DNA of 14,458 nt from assembly GCA_000787465.1 (NCBI GenBank), contig JSYX01000656.1, positions 1 through 14,458 on the forward strand, given 5' to 3'. The translations under genes were made by a program, and so were the position numbers. Numbering within the stretch: position 1 is the stretch's first letter; each line of letters starts with the position of its first letter. Below, in pieces: positions 7,982 through 14,458 of this stretch. This stretch comes from Thermomucor indicae-seudaticae. Its lineage: Eukaryota; Mucoromycota; Mucoromycetes; Mucorales; Lichtheimiaceae. The notes beneath the pieces are model-generated. The model had not been told where the DNA came from and did not search any database. It saw only the letters and a list, made by a program, of their open reading frames with translations.

Positions 7982-8449
7982 ATGTTCAACGGTTTCAAGA
8001 ACTTCCGAACTCAACAACCGGAACCTCGACCTATTCTCCCTTTGCAAAATGACAATTGCATGGATATCAATGGCAACGAGGGAGAACCCTTCGAAATGCA
8101 AGCGATCAGCCATGAAAACGCGGATAACCATAGGAACCCGCCTCCTACCGAGCCCAGCAGAAGATAAGGAAGGAAAAAGCGTGGGCCGTACCGAAAATAT
8201 ACCGAGGAACAAGCGCTGACGCTCATGCTGTTACATTTCCGAGATGATCTTTCCATCGAGAAGGCCGCTGCGCAAGTGGACATGCCAAAATCAACAGCAG
8301 CAAAGTTCTTGAAGAGGAAACGCGAGGAACTGCAAATTCCAACCGCGAAGAAGAGGCAGCCCGTGCGATCACCTTCGGTTCTGGGCGACGTCGATGGCAT
8401 TTTGAATGAGAAGTTCAAAGAGTTGTCCTTCTTGCGAAATAAAGTTTAG
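7982..8449 (+). pseudogene. Helix-turn-helix protein interrupted by one in-frame TAA
   Basis: From a well-placed ATG (TATA box just upstream, CCACCATG context) a single frame runs 155 codons, interrupted once by TAA at 8165-8167, and ends at TAG 8447-8449. Before the stop: 61 hydrophilic residues. After it comes a basic segment GRKKRGPYRKYTEEQ, then a homeodomain-like/transposase HTH (LSIEKAAAQVDMPKSTAAKF, then LKRKREEL), then a basic tail ending LSFLRNKV. K(R)GPYRKYT plus HTH is a signature of Mucorales transposon-related DNA-binding proteins. The DDE catalytic part normally following it is absent. No GT donor lies between about 8100 and the stop, so an intron removing the TAA is not apparent. 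It may be a recent pseudogene, a sequencing error, a readthrough gene, or a domesticated DNA-binding domain. A shorter ORF from ATG 8225 would lack the basic arm. Confidence 0.65.
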
Positions 8450-8474
8450 CGAGATGGTTTGTTTTTTGTAGCCA

Positions 8475-8496
8475 GTTTTCTCCAAAAGAAGAAAAC
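8475..8496 (+). other. Short hairpin after the HTH gene
   Basis: Arms GTTTTCT (8475-8481) and AGAAAAC (8490-8496) form a 7-bp inverted repeat with an 8-nt loop, 25 nt after the HTH stop. A role in 3'-end formation is only a guess. Confidence 0.3.
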
Positions 8497-8895
8497 AGAT
8501 TGGGTGTTAATTCAACTGCAGCAATGTCTAAAACTTACTGCACATGCACTGCAACGCGTCACGGTGAACGGAATGCTTACTGGGGCGATCAAGTGCCTGG
8601 TGCCAACATTTGATCTCTAGTTCTCATAGAAAACTTTTTTTTACATAGATTGTCACGCGCCTTAGAAACAGATAGACATCAAATACTTTTTTCCAGAACA
8701 GATTGATCTCATTGCAAGCCTAAGCTCATTTGGAGAGGGCCAATTGAGCTTGGACAGCCGAGCAAAACTGATCAGCTCAAAAGTGTAAAAAAGAATTGAG
8801 CCTCAGAGCAAATGGTCTTCTGGTCGAAGCGCAAAAAAAAATCCAACGATTTCCATTCGTGGAACCACAATTTGCCATAATTCGATCATACCATA
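8497..8895. other. Intergenic, no gene seen
   Basis: AT-rich stretch between the HTH gene and the 3' end of the zinc-finger gene, presumably their two 3' UTRs. One isolated TGTCTAAAAC word, similar to the 12-bp array unit, lies at about 8525. No ORF with protein-like features. Confidence 0.5.
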
Positions 8896-9765
8896 CTACT
8901 CTTCATCTTTGGCAGATGTCTTCCTCTTGCGTCTACCCCTCGCGCGAGCACCTCGTTTCTTTGCAGCAGGCTTCTCTTCTCCTCCTTCTTCTTCTCCTTG
9001 TTTGTCATCATTCTTTCGCTTGGTTCCGCGCGATTTCTTTGGCTTCTCTTCCGCTTCAGTTTCCTTTGCTTTTGCGCGCCCGCGCTTAGGTGTTTCCTCG
9101 TTCCTAGAAAATGGTCTAGATCAGTCCAGCAGCACCGCGCGCAGGGAAGGTCCTTTCTTACTCTTCTGTCTTCTTTGGACGGTCTTCTTCAGGGATTTCC
9201 CCATTCTCCCATGCCTTTCGAACCTTTTCAGCATCCTCGTCACGTAAACTGTCGAAACCTTCCATTTCTTCAGGGCTTTCCATCTTCTCTTTCATGTTTG
9301 CAATCACTTTGGGTGTCACACATGTCCTGGGCCCATCTTTATCATCAGTATAACCATTATAGCTAACCTCGTATTGGTATTTTTTTTACCAATGCTTCCA
9401 TGTAGTCGAATTGAACGACGGTCCTTCCACGTCGACGCCAAACCGCAGTTCTCCAATCTTTATATAATAATATTATTACTATAAGCTTTTCTTTCTTTCA
9501 TTCTGCTTCACCCTTCACAACTCTGAGACAAACCTGAATAGTTCGGTCAGGTTGGTGGCAAAGTGCCTTGGGACCTTTGCACTTGGAGCGGCCACTCTGA
9601 AATACACGCAGCCCGTTAGCGGAGATCGCGCGACAGCGGAAACCGCGTTTCGATCTGTCAACAACTTACTTTTGCATACTGCAATCAAAATGCGTTGCAC
9701 ACAATTAGTACATGCTTTTTCGGTTCGGATTACGAGTCTCTCATTACCTCAATGTGGTACGGCAT
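8896..9765 (-). CDS. Stand-alone PARP-type zinc-finger protein with basic tail
   Basis: Predicted 176-residue, probably nuclear DNA-binding protein. Exons in coding order: 9765-9748, 9678-9670 (only 9 nt), 9596-9534, 9457-9390, 9326-9162, 9103-8896; total 531 nt in frame. The N-terminus MPYHIEYAKSGRSKCKG and the following IGELRFGVDVEGPSF, WKHWTCVTPKVIANM and EGFDSLRDEDAEKVRKAWE match the zf-PARP fold that recognises DNA strand breaks in PARP1 and DNA ligase III. Likely zinc ligands are C15, C22, H52 and C55 (the last pair HWTC). The spacing between the first two cysteines is wider than in human PARP1. The second half (about 110-176) is Lys/Arg/Glu-rich with AT-hook-like KRGRAK and ARGRRKRK stretches, suggesting nucleic-acid binding and nuclear import. 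No PARP catalytic domain follows. Small proteins of this design exist in other fungi (fission yeast Hpz1 is the comparison I would make). Its ATG is 230 nt from the stop of the upstream, co-oriented R3HCC1-like gene. Confidence 0.88.
9670..9678 (-). other. 9-nt micro-exon (Tyr-Ala-Lys)
   Basis: Minus-strand TATGCAAAA is flanked by a TTGATTGCAG acceptor and a GTAAGT donor. Its three codons supply the YAK of EYAKSGRSKC, a conserved stretch in zf-PARP N-termini (human PARP1 also has EYAKSGRA). The intron on its 5' side is 9679-9747, with a TACTAAT branch site; the one on its 3' side is 9597-9669. Confidence 0.75.
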
Positions 9766-9875
9766 TGTTGTCACAAGAAAGAGATGAAAAAGAAAAGTCA
9801 AGTGAAAAAAAAGATTTGCCTTTGAAGGCCCGCGTAAGCAAGACACAAAACGTGCTATTCGTAGAACCATATGCT

Positions 9876-9882
9876 TATATAA
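9876..9882 (-). promoter_or_regulatory. TATA box of the PARP-type zinc-finger gene
   Basis: Minus-strand TATATAA about 110 nt upstream of the ATG at 9765, inside the 230-nt gap between the two minus-strand genes. Confidence 0.4.
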
Positions 9883-9996
9883 TGACGCCTGCAGAGGAGT
9901 ACAGGGTAGCAGTAAAAACGGTGATAGACTACGGGATAATAAAGTATCGAATGTGTACGTATGTACTACGGATGCATATTCAAGAACAAGTGGGAT

Positions 9997-11314
9997 TCAT
10001 TCATTGAAGGCTGCAGCAATTTCGTGAGCGCGGCGAGCAGCCATTTGACGTTTAGCCTCTCGTTCATCTGATAAAGGTTCATAAGTAAGATATACACCGG
10101 AACAAGGTTAATAAAAGCTTACTTCTCACGGCTTGAAGCATGTTGCGTTCAACTTCTCGTTGCGCAGCTGTACGCGGAGGCCCCTTTACGCCAAGCGCTC
10201 CATGGACCAATCGCCTCGCGACCATGTCCGTTGTCATTGGCCGTTGTCGTACAGGCTTACAAGCTCCAGACAGCGCTATGAACGGATAAAATGAGACAGT
10301 GCAACAAATCATGAAGGGTCTTTAAGATATCCTACGCTTGATGATATCCATGGGCCCTGTGTATGGGCGGATAGTAGCGAGAGAATTGTTTGCGGTTTCC
10401 ATAAAAGCCAATTTGGCTTTGGATAGATGCCGTCAGAAACTCTTTAGCCCTACAATGGCTTGTTTCTCTCTCTTACCAATGCCTGGGCTTTCAAAAATAA
10501 TCAATGCTCTGGTATCATGCACCCATTGTATTCGGTATCCGCCTTCGTAGCTTTGGAATATACTGTGCAAATGATGTGTCTTGAAGGATGCTGGGAAATC
10601 ATAACAATCCAAAACGGTGGTTGCTTCTGTATATTCTATTTCACGTTTAGCCAATTGAAAGAAAAGGAGTGGCAGAAAGGGAAAATACGACATACGATCA
10701 ATAGGAGCTGACGTTGCACGCTTGGATTCTGTTTTGTTGTTGCTGTTATTCTTATTGTCTTCGTCTTCTGATAACTCGTCCAACAAGTTTTCCCACTCTT
10801 CTTTTGAGGAGGAAGAACTATCCGATGTTGTGTCGTCCTTGTTTGTTACACTAAATGCCGAGAGTGATGCCGTAAGTTCCTCCATTTCGTCCTTTTTCTT
10901 GTTACTGTTGTGTTGTTGTTGAAGATCGTTCCGCTTAAAAGGTTCAGTAATTGTAGCAGTAGTTTGTGCTACTGCTGATGGTGGGGACCACCTTCGGGTC
11001 TTATAACGGTCATTCGTCGAGTATACCCGTTGTGCATAAACATCAGTGTACTTGTCAATCGGTGTCGATCGTTTGGGTTTTTCCGCTTCTGACTGTTCTG
11101 TGGGAGGTGCTCTGAATTGACCACGGCCTCGACGAACAACAGTGTCTCCGGTCGGAACACTCGTTTGTACATGGCGACGTTCTGGAGGAGGAGGAGGACT
11201 AGGACTAGGACTGTTAACTTCCGTCGTCGTCATTGTGTTCGCTGTTCGACGGTGAACTGGTACGTAAAGCTGGAAAGGCTGACGTCTACGTGGTGGTGCA
11301 CTTTTGCTATCCAT
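9997..11314 (-). CDS. R3HCC1/R3HCC1L-like protein with C-terminal RRM-like domain
   Basis: Predicted 356 residues. Exons in coding order: 11314-10696, 10635-10477, 10416-10336, 10263-10123, 10067-9997; total 1071 nt in frame. The first exon is low-complexity: an Arg/Pro-rich start (MDSKSAPPRRRQPFQLYVPV), Ser/Pro runs, Gln/Asn-rich stretches and an acidic Ser segment (DDTTSDSSSSSKEEW). From about residue 207 comes a compact RRM-like domain (VLDCYDFPASFKTHHLHSIF, GGYRIQWVHDTRALIIFESP, AKLAFME, TIRPY) resembling the C-terminal domain of animal R3HCC1 (FPPEFKTEDL...WVDDTHALGVF). The end is basic and helical (NEREAKRQMAARRAHEIAAA). The R3H domain of animal homologues is not visible. The role is unknown, with RNA binding the likely inference. 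The start is the ATG at 11314; the frame stays open to an ATG at 11569, but that extension looks like 5' UTR. The 60-nt intron 10636-10695 is in frame and stop-free. Confidence 0.75.
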
Positions 11315-12300
11315 GCGGAAAACAAAACAAGTGTGCAAATGGAGAAAAAAAGAGTGTGTTAAATCTCTTGTCGGGGATGGTGTTATAACAGCGAAAAAAC
11401 ACCCCTCCTGCTGCAAAGATAACATTCCATCTTCGGATCCAAACAAAGATATGCTTTGTTTATGCACTTGCACATCACAACAAGTAATGTGCCTCCTTCT
11501 GTGCCGCTTGGCAGTAGATTTTCTCCTCGGCGCTATGCACGTCCATGCAGATCCATTCTCAGGTGACAAAAGGCCAAATCGATGTTAGGACCATATAAAA
11601 GCGCCGAATCCTTGGGTCGATGTGCAGGAGTTCCTCCTGTAACAGTTTAGTCACTTACTGCCAGCTGCCCACTTTTTTGCTACTACTCTCGGACATGACA
11701 TCTCCGCGAAGTGAAGGGCTTCTGCTAAAGTCCTTCTCTATCACCTTCCCTAGACAGATCAAACATCCATCAGCATACGTACGCGCATGAAAGCGGCGTC
11801 TGCAAGTCTTGTCAGACACTTTGCGGATATATTAATTATTTGTTTCCTCCGCGCAAACCTTTTGTATATACTGTTCCAAATTTCAAAGAATAAACCTGTA
11901 TGCAGGTGGCGGTAGACCAAACAGTATCATAGATATCTATTGGCCAGCTCTTCGAAAGGCACCTTAGGACAACGCATGACGGGCATTGAAAGTGCCAGCC
12001 TCACGACTTGCCACTTCTCGTATACAACACACATGCATTGATTATCGTAGACTATTCTATCGCTTGAATATGCGTGTGTGGATAAGCGTACCATCCATCC
12101 TTTTGGGAACAAGCAATCGGCCTGTGCATATCGACCTCTCACGCTGATACGAGCAACACTTTATGAAACAGATTTCGAATAGAAAGAGATCAGATAAGTT
12201 TGATGATACTTTTGTTATTATTATCATCATTAATACGATCGTAAGTAATATGCACATAGTCAAAAGCTTACAAAATGATGTTTAGGCCTAGAGCGTCTGA
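11315..12300. other. Intergenic, no convincing gene
   Basis: About 1 kb that should include the 5' UTR and promoter of the R3HCC1-like gene. A plus-strand TATATAAAA-like word (about 11591-11600) is followed by only a 31-codon ORF (11695-11790). A short TTATTATTATCATCATT microsatellite-like run lies at about 12213-12231. No tRNA, rRNA or repeat array was recognised. Confidence 0.45.
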
Positions 12301-12309
12301 GGGTTATAT

Positions 12310-12735
12310 GAACAAATGAAATAGAGCAGGTAAACACGACATAAAGGCATCTAGAGATAAGACCAGCTGTAGTCAAAGTAAGGACTCAAGCAAACATGCA
12401 CCATCTTCCAGTTGACAGCCTTGCGGTTTCCATTGCAGACCGATGGCAGCCGTTGCGCAGGTCGCACAGTTTGTAGATGTGACTGGAATACCAAGCAGAG
12501 AGCACATCAAGATGGTCAAGAGGGCGCCAAGTTCAGTGAAAAAGTCTCTTGTAAATACGAAAAGGGTAACGCTGTTGTCCATTCTTGTCTTGACGCGGTA
12601 GCTCATGGTAGCAAAACTGACCTTGATAGGATCCAGAGCGCGAGACAGGTACCTTGTTTCCAGCAACACCACCTGTAGTTCATACAGCATGGACCGACGA
12701 TAAAGGACCAATAGCATTGATGATGGACGCACGCT
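12310..12735 (-). pseudogene. PHO4/Pho89-family phosphate transporter pseudogene (C-terminal part)
   Basis: Minus-strand pieces of an inorganic-phosphate symporter of the PHO4 family appear in order but in different frames. First INAIGPLSSVHAV, then a TGA (12680-12682) where the family has Trp, then TTGGVAGNKVPV. After a frameshift, with apparent loss of several residues around WILS, comes FATMSYRVKTRMDNSVTLF and FTELGALLTILMCSLLGIPV. Next is TSTNCATCATAAIG, where the family has a near STTHC.TGATAAVG motif. A second frameshift at about 12435 leads to LCNGNRKAVNWKMV, and a third gives VLTLTTAGLISRCLY. The 5' half of the gene is missing: similarity starts at about 12735, just after a CACATATAG that looks like an old splice acceptor and about 37 nt from the kinase stop. 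One stop plus several frame changes and altered motif residues make this a dead fragment. Confidence 0.85.
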
Positions 12736-12771
12736 ATATGTGCAAACGAGGGGTGATAGGCAGAAGTAGAC

Positions 12772-14046
12772 TTACAGTTGCCGGTAGCGGCACCAGGCTG
12801 AGGAAAAGACTTGTTGCATGGTAAACCTTTTGGCTGGATCTAGCGTGAGCAGACCACGTACTAGGTCCGCAAGGTCTTCGGAGACTGTGGATGGGATTTC
12901 ATATACACCACTCAAGATCTTTTGCTGCAAGCGCGGATCATAGTCGTCTTGAAAGGGCAGATGCCCTACCGTGAGTGCATAAAGGATCACCCCAAGGCTC
13001 CAAAGGTCCGTCTTTGGACACGCCACGCTTCTTTGACTCTTTCGGATTTGTTCTGGAGCGGCATAAGCTAGCGATCCTCCATCAGCGTCACTCAATGTTG
13101 CCATGATGGGCATCGCCAATCCAAAATCACAAAGCTTCACGTGTTCATGTTCATCTAGCAACACGTTTTCCAATTTTAAATCCTTGTGACACACCCGCAT
13201 TTTATCATGAAGATAGGCAACGGCCTCACACAGTCGCAAAAACACCCGTCGCGCCTCACTTTCTGTCAACTTGTTTCTCTTCTTTAAATAGTCCAGCAAA
13301 GATCCACCCGGACAATAGTCGCTCATGATGTAGATTGTCGTGTCTGTCTCCACAACCTTGTGCATCCTCAGAATATACCGATGTTGTAATGATCGCCAAA
13401 TGGATATCTCGCGATCGCAACAAAAAGTACTCTTGTCCAAGACTTTGATCGCGACCTTTTCACCGCTCGAGATACAGTACCCTCGCCGGACCACGGAAAA
13501 TCCACCATGGCCAATCACTTCCTGGAGTACATAGTCGTCGTCTATTACTATCTCGTCCTGCTCTTCTTCTTTCAGTGGAAGCAGAAGCGCAAAACTGGCC
13601 AAAACCGATGCTGCAGGCGAATCAAGATGGTCCCATGGAGACGGCGACACGCGCGGCTGAGGTAAAGTGGCCAGCGAACAGCATTGTCGGCTTTGGGCCA
13701 TTGGTGTCCGAGGGTGAATACCGGTACTTTCTACGGCGACTGGTGCTGAACCTGCCAGCTCACATGGCGAAAGAGTTGAAGACGGCAGCGGAGGGGTAAA
13801 GGGAGACGACGCAAGTGGTGTCCTTGCGTCGGTAGTAACAAGATCAGATTGTTGTTGCTTATGACGAGGCACGGGTACTGGTACAGGTTGTTCTACGTAG
13901 CGACCAACATCTTGAAAAATATCATAAAGACCTTGCTTTGAGTATATGTCTTCTGTAGGACTGGAATCGATGTGCAAGTCGCGTCCATAAATATTTCTTT
14001 GAGAATATTTGTTTGAAAAGCAAGGATCGACAGAATTTTCAGGCAT
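12772..14046 (-). CDS. Serine/threonine protein kinase (CAMK-like)
   Basis: Single-exon gene of 424 residues. A poorly conserved, Pro/Ser-rich N-terminal region (1-170, with PVPVPVP and several S/T-P sites) precedes a complete kinase domain at about 173-420. The glycine loop is GHGGFSVV (179-186), the ATP-binding lysine K201 in VAIK, and the helix-C glutamate probably E213. The catalytic loop is HKDLKLEN (287-294), with Lys replacing the usual Arg of HRD. DFG is at 307-309, APE at 330-332, and DLWSLGVILYALTVGHLPF at 347-365. All residues needed for activity are present. The lysine after the catalytic Asp (HxDLKxEN) is typical of Ser/Thr kinases, and the overall layout resembles Kin4/Nim1/Snf1-type CAMK kinases, but I cannot assign an orthologue. 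The acidic KEEEQDEIVIDDDY precedes the fold. The ATG is the first in the frame after the upstream region. Confidence 0.93.
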   Translation of the reverse strand: MPENSVDPCFSNKYSQRNIYGRDLHIDSSPTEDIYSKQGLYDIFQDVGRYVEQPVPVPVPRHKQQQSDLVTTDARTPLASSPFTPPLPSSTLSPCELAGSAPVAVESTGIHPRTPMAQSRQCCSLATLPQPRVSPSPWDHLDSPAASVLASFALLLPLKEEEQDEIVIDDDYVLQEVIGHGGFSVVRRGYCISSGEKVAIKVLDKSTFCCDREISIWRSLQHRYILRMHKVVETDTTIYIMSDYCPGGSLLDYLKKRNKLTESEARRVFLRLCEAVAYLHDKMRVCHKDLKLENVLLDEHEHVKLCDFGLAMPIMATLSDADGGSLAYAAPEQIRKSQRSVACPKTDLWSLGVILYALTVGHLPFQDDYDPRLQQKILSGVYEIPSTVSEDLADLVRGLLTLDPAKRFTMQQVFSSAWCRYRQL

Positions 14047-14195
14047 TCAAAGTCGGTGAAGTGGAAACAATGAAGTTTACAGAAAAAAGAAGGAAAACGT
14101 GCAGAAAACCTGGGACAAGCAAACAAGAAAAGGAAAATTCGGAACATGCCTAGAAAACTCCGTTCCGCATAATTGATAAGATATGATCAAACGCG

Positions 14196-14200
14196 CCAAT
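14196..14200. promoter_or_regulatory. CCAAT box
   Basis: CCAAT followed by CAG, matching the fungal HAP/CBC-complex site (CCAATCA), about 150 bp upstream of the kinase ATG. Confidence 0.35.
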
Positions 14201-14212
14201 CAGATTGCATCA

Positions 14213-14224
14213 CCGACGCGTCGG
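14213..14224. promoter_or_regulatory. Perfect palindrome with ACGCGT core (MCB-like)
   Basis: CCGACGCGTCGG is a perfect 12-bp palindrome centred on ACGCGT, the MluI cell-cycle box bound by MBF-type (APSES) factors in fungi. It lies about 170 bp upstream of the kinase start, next to GGTCGCGG. Function is inferred from the motif only. Confidence 0.4.
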
Positions 14225-14458
14225 GTCGCGGTTATTTCACAGCGTGTTGCTCGGCACTTACGATACTGGATATGGAATGAACGTTTGCGCTGCTTGAAAA
14301 TGTCTTTTGCGCCAACCACAACGCGATTTCGCAGTCAAAGTTTTACGCAAAGTCGATTTCATTTTGCACACGTACCTCCTAGCCGGCGCAAAAAAACATT
14401 TCCAGCATGCGCAAACATTCGTCGTTGAGTACTTTCTGTTCATACTAAAGATGATACT

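Larger units (their letters stand above)
14047..14458. other. Upstream region of the kinase gene
   Basis: Holds the probable 5' UTR and promoter of the kinase. Visible elements are GATAAG (14175-14180), CCAATCAG starting at 14196, and an ACGCGT palindrome (14213-14224). Short frames on either strand (14183-14428 plus, 14443-14258 minus) show no domain; the start of another gene beyond the edge is possible but not supported. Confidence 0.4.

Noticed and set aside
8796..9366. Plus-strand Ser/Leu/Phe-rich frames of 97-122 codons
   Set aside because: They are antisense shadows of the Lys/Glu-rich exons of the PARP-type zinc-finger gene.
9552..10007. 151-codon plus-strand frame
   Set aside because: It is antisense to the small exons of the zinc-finger gene and its promoter; the minus-strand model has matching splice sites and family similarity.
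11315..11569. N-terminal extension of the R3HCC1-like protein from an ATG at 11569
   Set aside because: The extra 85 residues are Cys/His/Phe-rich and unlike the rest. The ATG at 11314 gives the family-like MDSK...RRRQPFQLYVP start, so the extension was taken as 5' UTR.
11620..11710. Minus-strand ATG ORF followed by GTAAGTGACTAAACTGTTACAG, which looks like a complete intron
   Set aside because: The segment would be only 22 nt, too short to be spliced, and the joined reading frame is short with no recognised product.
14183..14428. 81-codon plus-strand frame upstream of the kinase
   Set aside because: Basic, low-information composition with no domain; it lies in the kinase promoter region.

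Overview
This is an intron-rich fungal nuclear window, most likely from an early-diverging fungus of the Mucoromycota (Mucorales-like). The case for that is short introns (46-82 nt) with GTAAGT/GTATGT-type donors and CTRAC/TACTAAC-like branch points, TATA boxes close to start codons, a moderate GC content, an HTH protein with the KRGPYRKYT signature common in Mucorales transposon-derived proteins, and a TPR N-terminus like those of the expanded Mucorales TPR/F-box families. The species cannot be named from the sequence.

Layout: (1) 3-368 (-), N-terminus of a TPR protein running off the left edge. (2) 369-1823, no convincing gene; it contains a stop-interrupted open frame at 416-1018. (3) 1824-3831 (+), a seven-exon MFS drug:H+ antiporter of the DHA1 type. 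(4) 3983-6239 (-), an eleven-exon LisH/CTLH/WD40 protein, the WDR26/Gid7 subunit of the GID/CTLH ubiquitin ligase. (5) 6240-8895, a gene-poor block holding a weak spliced ORF of unknown function, a ~400-bp degenerate 12-bp repeat array, a pair of diverged 33-36-bp repeats, and a short HTH gene broken by one in-frame TAA. (6) 8896-9765 (-), a six-exon stand-alone PARP-type zinc-finger protein with a 9-nt micro-exon. (7) 9997-11314 (-), a five-exon R3HCC1-like protein. (8) 11315-12300, nothing convincing. (9) about 12310-12735 (-), a decayed PHO4/Pho89-family phosphate-transporter pseudogene. (10) 12772-14046 (-), a single-exon Ser/Thr protein kinase, with a perfect ACGCGT-centred palindrome upstream.

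The genes do not form a pathway or cluster; this is ordinary housekeeping territory with one accessory-looking block (about 6.5-8.5 kb). The exon models were built by hand from splice signals, reading phase and family similarity. The five spliced gene models, other than the weak one at 6508-6746, each sum to a whole number of codons. I saw no convincing evidence of a new multi-gene system. The most unusual items are the degenerate repeat array beside the broken HTH gene, the 9-nt exon, two GC-AG introns and the decayed phosphate transporter.
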